A DNA stretch of 64,000 nucleotides from Streptomyces sp. DH41. Lineage in GTDB: Bacteria; Actinomycetota; Actinomycetes; Streptomycetales; Streptomycetaceae. The position numbers were made by a program, and so were the translations under genes. This document shows, in pieces, positions 15,228 through 22,877 of this stretch; within the stretch, counting starts at the first letter, position 1; every line of letters begins with the position of its first letter. Under the pieces are notes generated by a model that did not search any database, was not told where the DNA came from, and worked only from the letters and a program-made list of their open reading frames with translations. The stretch covers positions 186,001 to 250,000 of the forward strand of contig NZ_JARVKY010000002.1 in the NCBI RefSeq assembly GCF_029813785.1. The letters are read 5' to 3'.

Positions 15228-15986
15228 CTAGCGCCCCGCCTCCTTGGAGACCAGGGCCACCGCCTCGTCCACGTCGTCCGTGACGTGGAAGAGCATGAGG
15301 TCCTTCTCCGCGGCCTTGCCCTGGGCGACCAGGGTGCCGCGGAGCCAGTCGACCAGGCCGCCCCAGTACTCGGAGCCGAACAGGACGATGGGGAAGCGGG
15401 TCACCTTCTGGGTCTGCACCAGGGTGAGCGCCTCGAAGAGCTCGTCGAGGGTGCCGAGGCCTCCGGGCAGGACCACGAAGCCCTGCGCGTACTTCACGAA
15501 CATCATCTTGCGGACGAAGAAGTACCGGAAGTTCAGCCCGATGTCGACGTACGCGTTGAGTCCCTGCTCGAAGGGCAGCTCGATACCGAGGCCGACCGAG
15601 GTGCCCTTGGCCTCCAGGGCGCCCTTGTTGGCCGCCTCCATGGCGCCCGGCCCACCGCCGGTGATGACCGCGAAGCCGGCCTCCACCAGGCCGCGTCCGA
15701 GCCGCACGCCCGCCTCGTACTCCGGTGAGTCGGCCGGCGTACGGGCGGAACCGAAGACGCTGATCGCGGGCGGGAGTTCGGCGAGCGTGCCGAAGCCCTC
15801 GATGAACTCCGACTGGATGCGCAGGACGCGCCACGGGTCGGTGTGGACCCAGTCGGTCGGGGCACGCTCGTCCAGCAGGCGCTGGTCCGTGGTGCTCTTC
15901 TGTACCTGACCCCGCCGCCGGAGGACAGGGCCCAGGCGCTGCTCCTCCGGTGGCCGCTTCTTGCCCTCGGGGTTGCCAGTAGCCAT
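15228..15986 (-). CDS. LOG-family protein (TIGR00730, cytokinin riboside monophosphate phosphoribohydrolase-like)
   Basis: 252 residues from ATG 15986 (MATGNPEGKK) behind GGAGGGAG. Longer in-frame starts upstream have no ribosome site. The Rossmann-like fold carries FGSARTPADSPEY, TGGGPGAMEAANKGA and the diagnostic PGGLGTLDELFE, i.e. PGGxGTxxE. LOG enzymes cleave ribose 5-phosphate from nucleoside monophosphates. Old annotations call them lysine decarboxylases without support. M. tuberculosis Rv1205 at the syntenic position is a proteasome substrate that releases cytokinins. Convergent with the folP2-like gene, with 121 bases between. Confidence 0.93.
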   Translation of the reverse strand: MATGNPEGKKRPPEEQRLGPVLRRRGQVQKSTTDQRLLDERAPTDWVHTDPWRVLRIQSEFIEGFGTLAELPPAISVFGSARTPADSPEYEAGVRLGRGLVEAGFAVITGGGPGAMEAANKGALEAKGTSVGLGIELPFEQGLNAYVDIGLNFRYFFVRKMMFVKYAQGFVVLPGGLGTLDELFEALTLVQTQKVTRFPIVLFGSEYWGGLVDWLRGTLVAQGKAAEKDLMLFHVTDDVDEAVALVSKEAGR

Positions 15987-16094
15987 GCGCGCTCCCTCCA
16001 GTTGCAGGTTCTTCCACCTCAGCGTAGATCTACGCGGGTTACGTACGAGGGACCTCAGCATGTCCGCCACGCAGCGGCCTAAACCCGGTTCGGA

Positions 16095-17174
16095 TCACGC
16101 CGTCAGCCAGGACCGCAGGCGCTCCTCCCCCGCGAGGATCTTCGCCGTCTCCACCCGCTCGTCGCGCTTGTGCGCCAAGTGTGGGTTTCCGGGACCGTAG
16201 TTGACCGCCGGGACGCCGAGTGCCGAGAAGCGCGACACGTCCGTCCAGCCGTACTTGGGCTGCGGGGTGCCGCCCACCGCCTCGATGAAGGCCGCCGCGG
16301 CCGGGTGGGACAGCCCCGGCAGGGCCGCGCCGCTGTGGTCGTCGACCACGAAGTCCGTCACCCCGCAGTCCGCGAAGACCTCGCGCACGTGGGCGAGGGC
16401 CTCCTCGGGGCTGCGGTCCGGGGCGTAGCGGAAGTTGACCGTGACCACGCACTCGTCGGGGATGACGTTGCCGGCGACCCCGCCGGTGATGCCGACCGCG
16501 TTCAGGCCCTCCCGGTACTCCAGGCCGTCGATCACCGGGTAGCGGGGCTCGTACGCCGCGAGGCGGGCGAGGATCGGGGCGGCTGCGTGGATCGCGTTGG
16601 AGCCCATCCAGGAGCGCGCGGAGTGCGCCCGCTCCCCCGTCGTCCTCAGCAGCACCCGCAGCGTGCCCTGGCAGCCGCCCTCCACCTGGCCGTCCGACGG
16701 TTCGAGGAGCACCGCGAAGTCGCCCTCCAGCCACTCGGGGTGCGCCTCGGCGACGTGCTTCAGCCCGTTCAGGTCGGCGGCGACCTCCTCGTTGTCGTAG
16801 AAGACGAAGGTCAGGTCGCGGTTGGGCGCCGGGACCGTCGCCGCGATGCGCAGCTGCACGGCGACGCCCGCCTTCATGTCGCAGGTGCCGCAGCCCCACA
16901 GGACCCCGTCCTCGTCCAGCCGGGACGGTACGTTGTCGGCGATGGGGACGGTGTCGATGTGACCCGCGAGGATCACACGCTCCGCCCGGCCCAGATCGGT
17001 ACGGGCCACCACGTTGTTGCCGTACCGCTCGACCGACAGGTGCGGCAGGGCGCGCAGGGCGCTCTCGACCGCGTCCGCGAGTGGCTCCTCGGTGCCGCTC
17101 TCGGAGGGGAAGTCGACGAGCCGCGCGGTGAGCTCCGCGGCGTCCAGCGTGAGGTCAAGCGGGGTATCGGCCAT
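16095..17174 (-). CDS. dapE: Succinyl-diaminopimelate desuccinylase
   Basis: 359 residues, ATG 17174 (MADTPLDLTL). M20 metallopeptidase fold with metal ligands visible in order: LAGHIDTVP (His/Asp), GCGTCDMKAG (bridging Asp), FYDNEEVA (Glu pair), LLEPSDGQVEGG, and NPHLAHKRDE (last His). The lid/dimerisation domain lies between TGERAHSARSWMGSNAIH and the C-terminal lobe. It hydrolyses N-succinyl-LL-diaminopimelate to LL-DAP and succinate in the lysine/peptidoglycan pathway, using two zinc ions in the cytosol. It is divergent from the gene at 17258 over 83 bases. dapC lies 2 kb further on. dapD is not in the window. Confidence 0.95.
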   Translation of the reverse strand: MADTPLDLTLDAAELTARLVDFPSESGTEEPLADAVESALRALPHLSVERYGNNVVARTDLGRAERVILAGHIDTVPIADNVPSRLDEDGVLWGCGTCDMKAGVAVQLRIAATVPAPNRDLTFVFYDNEEVAADLNGLKHVAEAHPEWLEGDFAVLLEPSDGQVEGGCQGTLRVLLRTTGERAHSARSWMGSNAIHAAAPILARLAAYEPRYPVIDGLEYREGLNAVGITGGVAGNVIPDECVVTVNFRYAPDRSPEEALAHVREVFADCGVTDFVVDDHSGAALPGLSHPAAAAFIEAVGGTPQPKYGWTDVSRFSALGVPAVNYGPGNPHLAHKRDERVETAKILAGEERLRSWLTA

Positions 17175-17257
17175 GGCCCCGACCCTAACCCCCTGCCCTT
17201 TCGGGCACGGTTCGTGCCCGGCGCGCACCACCCCTTACCCTCCAGTACCTTGTACGC

Positions 17258-18271
17258 GTGCTTCAGCCGCCACCACCCCGCAAACGCCGTGGCCGCCTGC
17301 TCCGTTCCGGTGCGGCCTTCGTGGTCCTGCTCGCGGTCGCCGGTTACCTCACGGTGCAGTACGTCACCGGGGGCGCGGGCGCTCCGGGCTGCAAGGTCGT
17401 CGCGACCGAGGACGGCCACGCGACCTACGAGTTCACGCCGGAGCAGGCGGTGAACGCGGCGGCGATCACCGCCGTGGGCACCGCGCGCGACCTGCCGGAG
17501 CGGGCGGTGACGATCGCGCTGGCGACCGCGTTGCAGGAGTCGACGCTGCGCAACATCGACTACGGCGACCGCGACTCGCTCGGCCTGTTCCAGCAGCGTC
17601 CCTCGCAGGGCTGGGGCACACCGGCGGAGATCATGGACCCGGCGTACTCGGCGGGCATGTTCTACGAGCGGCTGGTCGAGGTGCCCGGCTACACGCGTCT
17701 CCCGCTGACCGTCGCCGCCCAGCGCGTGCAGCGCAGCGGCTTCCCGCAGGCGTACGCCAAGCACGAACCGGACGCCACCCTGCTCGCCGCCGCGCTGACC
17801 GGGCGGTCCGCGGCGACGCTGACGTGCGAGGGCCGCCCGGGCGCGGCCCGCGCGCAGGGGCCTGACGCGGTCCGCGCGGCGCTCGTACGGGACTTCGGGC
17901 AGGACGTGCTCCAGTCGGCCGGCGGGGCCGTGGACGACGCCTCGACGGCTCCCCCGGCCTCGCCCTCGCCGACCACGGGCGCGGGCGGCAGCCCGGGCGG
18001 CACCGGTACCGGGGGCGGCTCCGGCGGGCGGACCGTGACGCTGCCCGTGACCGCAGGTGCGGGCACGGAGGAACGCCCGGGGCAGCGGGGCTGGCAGCTG
18101 GCCCACTGGGCGGTGGCCAACGCCTCCTCACTGCGCATCGAACGGGTCGCCTACGCGGGCCGGGAGTGGACCGCGGGAAACACCGACAGCAAGTGGTATC
18201 CGACGGACGCGGGCAGCGCCCACGGGGCCGAGCGGACGGCGGGATCGGTCCGGATCACGTCCGCGCGGTAG
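17258..18271 (+). CDS. Membrane-anchored lytic-transglycosylase-like extracellular protein
   Basis: 337 residues, GTG 17258. A basic Pro-rich N-terminus and one membrane helix (SGAAFVVLLAVAGYLTVQYV) put the rest outside. The domain at about 45-215 has lysozyme-like features: ALQESTLRNIDYGDRDSLGL followed by FQQRPSQGWGT, with a Glu in ALQES that could be catalytic. This resembles the actinobacterial Rv3896c-like family. After a Pro/Ser/Gly linker (TTGAGGSPGG) a second small domain holds GQRGWQLAHWAVANASSLRI and WYPTDA, which resembles the co-factor domain used with such hydrolases. Probably a cell-wall hydrolase or binding protein; activity is not proved by the sequence. Confidence 0.78.
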   Translation: MLQPPPPRKRRGRLLRSGAAFVVLLAVAGYLTVQYVTGGAGAPGCKVVATEDGHATYEFTPEQAVNAAAITAVGTARDLPERAVTIALATALQESTLRNIDYGDRDSLGLFQQRPSQGWGTPAEIMDPAYSAGMFYERLVEVPGYTRLPLTVAAQRVQRSGFPQAYAKHEPDATLLAAALTGRSAATLTCEGRPGAARAQGPDAVRAALVRDFGQDVLQSAGGAVDDASTAPPASPSPTTGAGGSPGGTGTGGGSGGRTVTLPVTAGAGTEERPGQRGWQLAHWAVANASSLRIERVAYAGREWTAGNTDSKWYPTDAGSAHGAERTAGSVRITSAR

Positions 18272-18593
18272 CGCTCGCCCGTACGAGCCGTCACTCCGGG
18301 GAGTTATCCGTACGGGCGTCATGTCGACGCGGTGGGCCGATTTCCGTGCCGTCACCCCCGAATCCGCCACACCCCAGGGAAACCAAGGGCTGTAAGGATT
18401 CGGCAAGCTTTCCGGCGAGCTCCCTTTTGCCCGTTTTTCTGTGCACCTGATAATGCGACGCATTACCAACTCTTTGCTTTGTGCCGCCGCAACCTTCGCG
18501 GCCTTCGAGCGGTAGTCACTGCGGCCGGGCCCGGTCGATCATTCGCCGGGCGCGGTCGGTTACCTCATCACTGACTTCCGTCGAAGGAGCATC
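18272..18593. other. 322-base intergenic region with AT-rich promoter stretch
   Basis: Gap before the small secreted protein gene. It includes an unusually T/A-rich stretch (about 18395-18480) and the 15-base inverted repeat at 18451-18465. A 20-codon ATG frame at 18454-18516 (MRRITNSLLCAAATFAAFER) looks like a clipped signal peptide but has no ribosome site and stops at once. Confidence 0.6.
18451..18465. promoter_or_regulatory. 15-base perfect inverted repeat, candidate operator
   Basis: TAATGCG-A-CGCATTA, 7+1+7, is a perfect dyad in the AT-rich part of the upstream region, about 130 bases before the start of the small secreted protein. Its size and symmetry suit a dimeric TetR- or MarR-type regulator. 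Confidence 0.45.
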
Positions 18594-19025
18594 ATGTCCC
18601 TCCCCCTGACCCGCCGGATCGCCCGTGCCGCGCTGCTCGTCGCCGCCGGAGCGGCTGCCGGGGTCGGTGCGGCCGGCTCCGCCAGCGCGGCTCCCGAACT
18701 GCCGGCCGCCCCGAACCTCGGGGGACTGACCGCCCTGGACGGGGCGAACGTCGGCAACACCGTCGACGCCGCGGCCCAGAGCGTCACCAAGACCGCCGGC
18801 GAGACCGGCGGCAAGGCCGTCCAGAAGGGTGTGCCGGCCGCGGGCAAGGCCGGTGGCGCGGTCGTCAAGAAGGCCACGCCCGTGGCGCAGAAGGCCGCCG
18901 GTGACGCGGCGGGCTCCGCCGGGGAGATCGTCGGTGACACGGCGCAGACGGCCACGAAGGGCGGGCTGCCGACCGACGCGCTGGGCACGGGCGGACTGCC
19001 GGTGCAGGGGCTGCCGCTCGGCTGA
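18594..19025 (+). CDS. Small secreted Ala/Lys-rich protein
   Basis: 143 residues; ATG 18594 behind GAAGGAG. A signal peptide (MSLPLTRRIARAALLVAAGA) ends at a likely AGSASA cleavage site, leaving about 110 mature residues. The mature part has imperfect short helical repeats rich in Ala, Lys, Thr and Gly (AAQSVTKTAGETGGKAVQKG, VPAAGKAGGAVVKKATPVAQ, KAAGDAAGSAGEIVGDTAQT) and a Gly/Leu/Pro tail. No Cys, so no disulfide. The repeats look like an amphipathic surface or DNA/teichoic-acid binding helix, but no family is recognised. It is followed by a strong terminator, so it is a single-gene transcript. Confidence 0.8.
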   Translation: MSLPLTRRIARAALLVAAGAAAGVGAAGSASAAPELPAAPNLGGLTALDGANVGNTVDAAAQSVTKTAGETGGKAVQKGVPAAGKAGGAVVKKATPVAQKAAGDAAGSAGEIVGDTAQTATKGGLPTDALGTGGLPVQGLPLG

Positions 19026-19042
19026 GCGTCCGGCTCGTACGG

Positions 19043-19078
19043 CGCCGGGGCCCAGGGTTCGTTCCCTGGGCCCCGGCG
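19043..19078. terminator. Strong terminator hairpin (15-bp perfect stem)
   Basis: CGCCGGGGCCCAGGG, loop TTCGTT, CCCTGGGCCCCGGCG, then TTTCGC. It is a perfect 15-bp stem between the convergent small secreted protein gene and dapC, so it probably ends both transcripts. Confidence 0.9.
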
Positions 19079-19136
19079 TTTCGCTTGCCCGGGTCGGTGC
19101 GGTGGGCGGGTCCTGGCCGGGCGCCCACCGCGGCGC

Positions 19137-20276
19137 CTACAGGCGCTCCACGGCCGCCCGGACGCGTTCGTCCGTCGCCGTCAGGGCCACGCGGACGAAG
19201 TGGTCGCCCGCCGGGCCGTAGAAGTCGCCGGGAGCCACCAGGATGCCGCGGTCGGCCAGGTGGGCCACCGTGTCCCAGCAGGACTCGTCGCGGGTGGCCC
19301 AGAGGTAGAGGCTGGCCTCGCTGTGCTCGATGCGGAAGCCGTGACCGAGGAGCGCCTCGCGCAGGGCCGTACGGCGGGCCGCGTAGCGCTCGCGCTGCAC
19401 GCGGACGTGCTCGTCGTCGCCGAGGGCCGCCACCACGGCGGCCTGCGTCGGCGCCGAGGTCATCATGCCGCCGTGCTTGCGGATCTCCAGCAGGGGACCC
19501 AGGACGGCCGGGTCGCCCGCCAGGAAGGCCGCGCGGTAGCCGGCGAGGTTGGAGCGCTTGGAGAGCGAGTGGACGGCGACCAGACCGTCGTACGAACCGC
19601 CGTTGACGTCCGGGTGCAGGACGGAGACCGGGTCGGCCTCCCAGCCCAGCTCCAGGTAGCACTCGTCGGAGACGACGAGGACGCCGTGCTCGCGGGCCCA
19701 GGCCACGATGCGGGTCAGCTCGGACTTCGGCAGGACCCTGCCGGTCGGGTTGGACGGGGAGTTGAGCCAGAGGAGCCTCAGGCCCGCCGGGTCCAGCTCG
19801 GTGGGATCGTCATAGGCCTCGTACTGGGCGCGGGCCAGGCGCGCGCCCACCTCGTACGTCGGGTAGGCCAGCCGCGGGAAGGCGATCCGGTCGCCGGGGC
19901 CGAGGCCCAGCTGGGTCGGGAGCCAGGCGACGAGCTCCTTGGAGCCGACGATGGGCAGGACGTGGCGGTGGGTGACGTCGCGGGCGCCGAGGCGGCGCTC
20001 GACCCAGCCGGTGATCGCGTCGCGCAGTGCCGGGGTGCCCCAGACCGTCGGGTAGCCCGGGGAGTCCGCCGCGTCGGTCAGGGCCTTCTGGATCAGCTCG
20101 GGGACCGGGTCGACCGGGGTACCGACGGAGAGGTCGACGATTCCGTCCGGATGCGCGGCGGCCGTCTTCTTGTACGGCTCCAGCTTGTCCCAGGGGAAGA
20201 CCGGAAGGCGGTCGCGAAGCGACTCTTTGGAAGGGCGGTGGTGGGCGACGGGTGGGGGGTCGGAGACTGCGGACAC
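19137..20276 (-). CDS. dapC: Succinyldiaminopimelate transaminase, actinobacterial DapC type
   Basis: 379 residues from GTG 20276 (VSAVSDPPPV). Upstream GTG codons are not preceded by a ribosome site, and the site here is weak too. Fold type I PLP aminotransferase: GYPTVWGTPALRDAI, LWLNSPSNPTG, VVSDECYLEL and SLSKRSNLAGYR, the Lys of SLSKR being the PLP Schiff-base residue. The closing Arg is in FVRVALTATDERV. It should transfer an amino group from glutamate to N-succinyl-2-amino-6-oxopimelate, the step before DapE. It follows the ferredoxin gene on the same strand (124 bases), the same pair as Rv1177-Rv1178. Confidence 0.9.
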   Translation of the reverse strand: MSAVSDPPPVAHHRPSKESLRDRLPVFPWDKLEPYKKTAAAHPDGIVDLSVGTPVDPVPELIQKALTDAADSPGYPTVWGTPALRDAITGWVERRLGARDVTHRHVLPIVGSKELVAWLPTQLGLGPGDRIAFPRLAYPTYEVGARLARAQYEAYDDPTELDPAGLRLLWLNSPSNPTGRVLPKSELTRIVAWAREHGVLVVSDECYLELGWEADPVSVLHPDVNGGSYDGLVAVHSLSKRSNLAGYRAAFLAGDPAVLGPLLEIRKHGGMMTSAPTQAAVVAALGDDEHVRVQRERYAARRTALREALLGHGFRIEHSEASLYLWATRDESCWDTVAHLADRGILVAPGDFYGPAGDHFVRVALTATDERVRAAVERL

Positions 20277-20400
20277 GGTTACTGGCTCACTTTCTTCGTG
20301 CGGCAGACGCGGCCGGGCAGGCGAAACGCCTCGGTCCCGCACGGCACCGATCGTGGGCGATCAGCCGTACGGGACCGAGGCGGCGCGGCGCGGGCCGCTC

Positions 20401-20721
20401 CTACTGGTTCTGCGGCGGCAGAGCGGCGACGAAGGGGTGGTCGCGCTCGATCAGCCCCAGCTTGCTGGCACCACCGGGCGAGCCGAGCTCGTCGAAGAAC
20501 TCGACGTTCGCCTTGTAGTAGTCCTTCCACTCCTCCGGGGTGTCGTCCTCGTAGAAGATCGCCTCGACCGGGCAGACCGGCTCACAGGCACCACAGTCGA
20601 CGCATTCGTCCGGGTGGATGTACAAGGACCGCTGGCCCTCGTAGATGCAGTCGACCGGGCACTCCTCGATGCACGCCTTGTCCTTCACGTCGACACAAGG
20701 CTGCGCGATGACGTAGGTCAC
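20401..20721 (-). CDS. fdxA: Seven-iron (3Fe-4S/4Fe-4S) ferredoxin
   Basis: 106 residues, GTG 20721 behind GAGGAGG. Eight cysteines: Cys9, 17, 21, 25, 40, 43, 46 and 50. By the pattern of Azotobacter ferredoxin I, Cys9/17/50 bind a 3Fe-4S cluster, Cys21/40/43/46 a 4Fe-4S cluster, and Cys25 is free. The C-terminal half (FYEDDTPEEWKDYYKANVEF) is the usual 7Fe extension. It transfers electrons at low potential in the cytosol, in actinobacteria often to cytochromes P450 or oxidoreductases. It corresponds to M. tuberculosis fdxC, also next to the dapC aminotransferase. Confidence 0.96.
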   Translation of the reverse strand: MTYVIAQPCVDVKDKACIEECPVDCIYEGQRSLYIHPDECVDCGACEPVCPVEAIFYEDDTPEEWKDYYKANVEFFDELGSPGGASKLGLIERDHPFVAALPPQNQ

Positions 20722-20861
20722 GCTGTCGTTCCTCCTCGATAGGGCGCTGGCGGGCCTCCTCAGGCTCCGCCGCCTGGCGCGCGGGAGCGCGGCGTCGTCG
20801 ATGCCCGCCCCTAGTATCTCCGTTCTTGGGCATGATCCGAACAGGAGGGGTGAACAGACCC

Positions 20862-21893
20862 GTGGAAATCTCTGCCGCAGGGCGCCTTGAGGTCCGTATC
20901 ACCGCTGCTGACGTGGGCAAACGAGTCTCCGTACGGTGCTTGAGCCATGCTGGTGTCCCAGGTGAGAAGTTCACCGACACGGTGGGAGTTCTCACATCCT
21001 GGGACGATGGTGTGCTGCTCATCACACGAAAGAGTGGCGAGTCCGTCCGTGTCGCGGAGTCGGCAGTGGTCGCGGGGAAGGTCGTACCGCCGGCGCCCGC
21101 CCGCCGGCGCGGTCCCGCCGCCTCCTACGAGGAGCTGGCGCGGGTGACCGCGCGGGCCTGGCCGCCGGTGGAGAGCGAGCGGCTCGGCGAGTGGGAGCTG
21201 CGGGCGGCGGCCGGCTTCACCCGGCGCGCCAACTCCGTACTGCCGCTCGGCGATCCGGGGCTGCCGCTCGACGAGGCGCTGACCGCCGTACGACGCTGGT
21301 ACGGCGCACGCGGCCTGCCCGCGTACGTCCAGACCGCCACCGGCGCCGAGGGCACGCAGGAGCTGCTGTGCGCGGAGCTGGAACGGCGTGGCTGGGTGCG
21401 CGAGGTGACGGCCGAGGTGTGGACCGGCGGGCTGGCGCCGGTCGCCGACCTGGCCGAGGGCACGGGTGCGGTCCTGTCCCGGGAGGTGGACGAGGCGTGG
21501 CTGGCGCGGTACCGGCGCAGGGGCGTGAGCGAGGTGGCCCTGCGGGTGCTGGCCGGCGGGCCGTCGGTGTGGTTCGCGACGGTGCCCGGCGCGGACGTGG
21601 ACGGGGAAACGGACGTGGACGCCCCGGCGGCGATCGGGCGGTGTGTCGTGGACGGGCGGTGGGCCTCCTTCGCGGCCGTCGAGGTCGACCCCGCGCAACG
21701 CCGCCGGGGACTCGCCACCGTCGTGATGGCCGCGCTGGCCCGGCGGGCGCTCGACGAGGGCGCGTCGGCGGCGTGGCTCCAGGTGGAGGCGGACAACGCG
21801 GGGGCGCGGGCGCTGTACGCCGGAATGGGCTTCGCGGCGCATCACACGTACCACCACTACCGGGAGCCCGACAGCGCCGGGACGGACCGGTGA
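20862..21893 (+). CDS. GNAT acetyltransferase with N-terminal SH3-like domain
   Basis: 343 residues from GTG 20862 (VEISAAGRLE), 13 bases after AGGAGG. GTG 20850 is too close to it. Residues 1-75 form a small beta barrel (VRITAADVGKRVSVRCLSHA, KFTDTVGVLTSWDDGVLLIT). Residues 90-343 are an N-acetyltransferase with the acetyl-CoA loop RRRGLATVVMAAL, the AWLQVEADNAGARALYAGMG strand and the FAAHHTYHHY end typical of GNAT repeats. The first half of that part looks like a degenerate second GNAT copy. Acceptor unknown. The adjacent SirB1-like gene starts 30 bases after its stop. Confidence 0.85.
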   Translation: MEISAAGRLEVRITAADVGKRVSVRCLSHAGVPGEKFTDTVGVLTSWDDGVLLITRKSGESVRVAESAVVAGKVVPPAPARRRGPAASYEELARVTARAWPPVESERLGEWELRAAAGFTRRANSVLPLGDPGLPLDEALTAVRRWYGARGLPAYVQTATGAEGTQELLCAELERRGWVREVTAEVWTGGLAPVADLAEGTGAVLSREVDEAWLARYRRRGVSEVALRVLAGGPSVWFATVPGADVDGETDVDAPAAIGRCVVDGRWASFAAVEVDPAQRRRGLATVVMAALARRALDEGASAAWLQVEADNAGARALYAGMGFAAHHTYHHYREPDSAGTDR

Positions 21894-21923
21894 CCGATCG
21901 CCGTGAAAGGGCACGAGCCAGTC

Positions 21924-22787
21924 ATGCGTCATCCTCATCCCCCGTCACCACGACGCTCGGCCGAGCTGCGGCGGCGGTTCGCCGAAGAGGCACGGTCCGA
22001 GCGGCCCGACCTGGCCACGCTGTGCCTGCTGGTGGGCGCGGAGGCGGACGGGACGCTGGACGAGGCCGGGCTGGACGCCGCGCAGATGGAACTCGACCGG
22101 CTGGCCGGGCAGCTGCCGTTCCGGCCGGGCACGCCGCGGGCCTGGGCGGCGGCGCTGCGGGACCTGCTCGGTGAGCGGTACGGGTTCCACGGGGCCGCCG
22201 CGGACTACCAGCGGCTGGAGTCGTCGTTGCTGCACGAGGTGCTGCGGCGCCGCCGCGGGCTGCCGATCATGCTGTCGGTGGTGTGGCTGGAGGTGGCCCG
22301 GCGGGCGGGAGCCCCGGTGTACGGGGTCGCGCTGCCGGGGCACTTCGTGGTCGGGTTCGGGCCGGAGTTCGGGCCGGAGGAGGAGCGGGTGCTCGCCGAT
22401 CCGTTCGACGGCGGGCGGGTGCTCGGCGGGAACGACGCGGAACTGCTGGTGACGGGGGCGACGGGGGCCGCGCTGCACCCGTCGATGCTGGAGCCCGCGG
22501 CGCCGCTGGAGGTGGTGTCGCGCATCCTGAACAACATCCGGGCGTGGGCGGCGGCCCGGCCGGAGCGGTCGGATGTCGGCCTGTGGGCGATCGAGCTGGC
22601 GTTGCTGCTGCCGGCGCATGCCGCGCGGCTGCGGTACGAGCGGGCGCGACTGCTGGTGCAGCGGGGGGAGTTCTCGGCGGGGGCCGGGGAGCTGGAGGTG
22701 TACGCGGAGGTCGTGGGGGCGGTGGACGAGGCGGTCGCCGAGCAGGTGCGGGGCGAGGCGCGGGCGGCCCGGGCACTGCTGAACTGA
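21924..22787 (+). CDS. SirB1/transglutaminase-like domain protein
   Basis: 287 residues from ATG 21924 (MRHPHPPSPR); GTG 21903 is a possible longer start. The core is RRRRGLPIMLSVVWLEVARR, then AGAPVYGVALPGHFVVGFG, which marks the SirB1 N-terminal (transglutaminase-like) family. The family Cys is replaced here by Ser/Val around LPIMLSVVW, while the His of LPGHF is kept, so a protease-type triad is doubtful. The C-terminal part (DVGLWAIELALLLPAHAARL, YERARLLVQRGEF) is a TPR-like helical region. Probably a protein-interaction scaffold of unknown partner, cotranscribed with the GNAT. Confidence 0.82.
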   Translation: MRHPHPPSPRRSAELRRRFAEEARSERPDLATLCLLVGAEADGTLDEAGLDAAQMELDRLAGQLPFRPGTPRAWAAALRDLLGERYGFHGAAADYQRLESSLLHEVLRRRRGLPIMLSVVWLEVARRAGAPVYGVALPGHFVVGFGPEFGPEEERVLADPFDGGRVLGGNDAELLVTGATGAALHPSMLEPAAPLEVVSRILNNIRAWAAARPERSDVGLWAIELALLLPAHAARLRYERARLLVQRGEFSAGAGELEVYAEVVGAVDEAVAEQVRGEARAARALLN

Positions 22788-22824
22788 CCCGCGCGGTCCC
22801 TCCCCCGTGGCCCGCCGGACGGGC

Positions 22825-22851
22825 CGAGGGGCGCCCGGCGGGCGCCCCTCG
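22825..22851. terminator. Terminator hairpin between convergent genes
   Basis: CGAGGGGCGCCC, loop GGC, GGGCGCCCCTCG: a perfect 12-bp stem between the SirB1-like gene and the convergent peptidoglycan-binding membrane protein. An 11-base direct repeat (CGTGGGTCGAC) follows at 22850 and 22864. Confidence 0.85.
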
Positions 22852-22877
22852 TGGGTCGACTTTCGTGGGTCGACGGG

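Noticed and set aside
18454..18516. 20-codon ORF resembling a clipped signal peptide
   Set aside because: No ribosome site, immediate stop, and its start lies in the inverted repeat; likely chance, at best a gene remnant.
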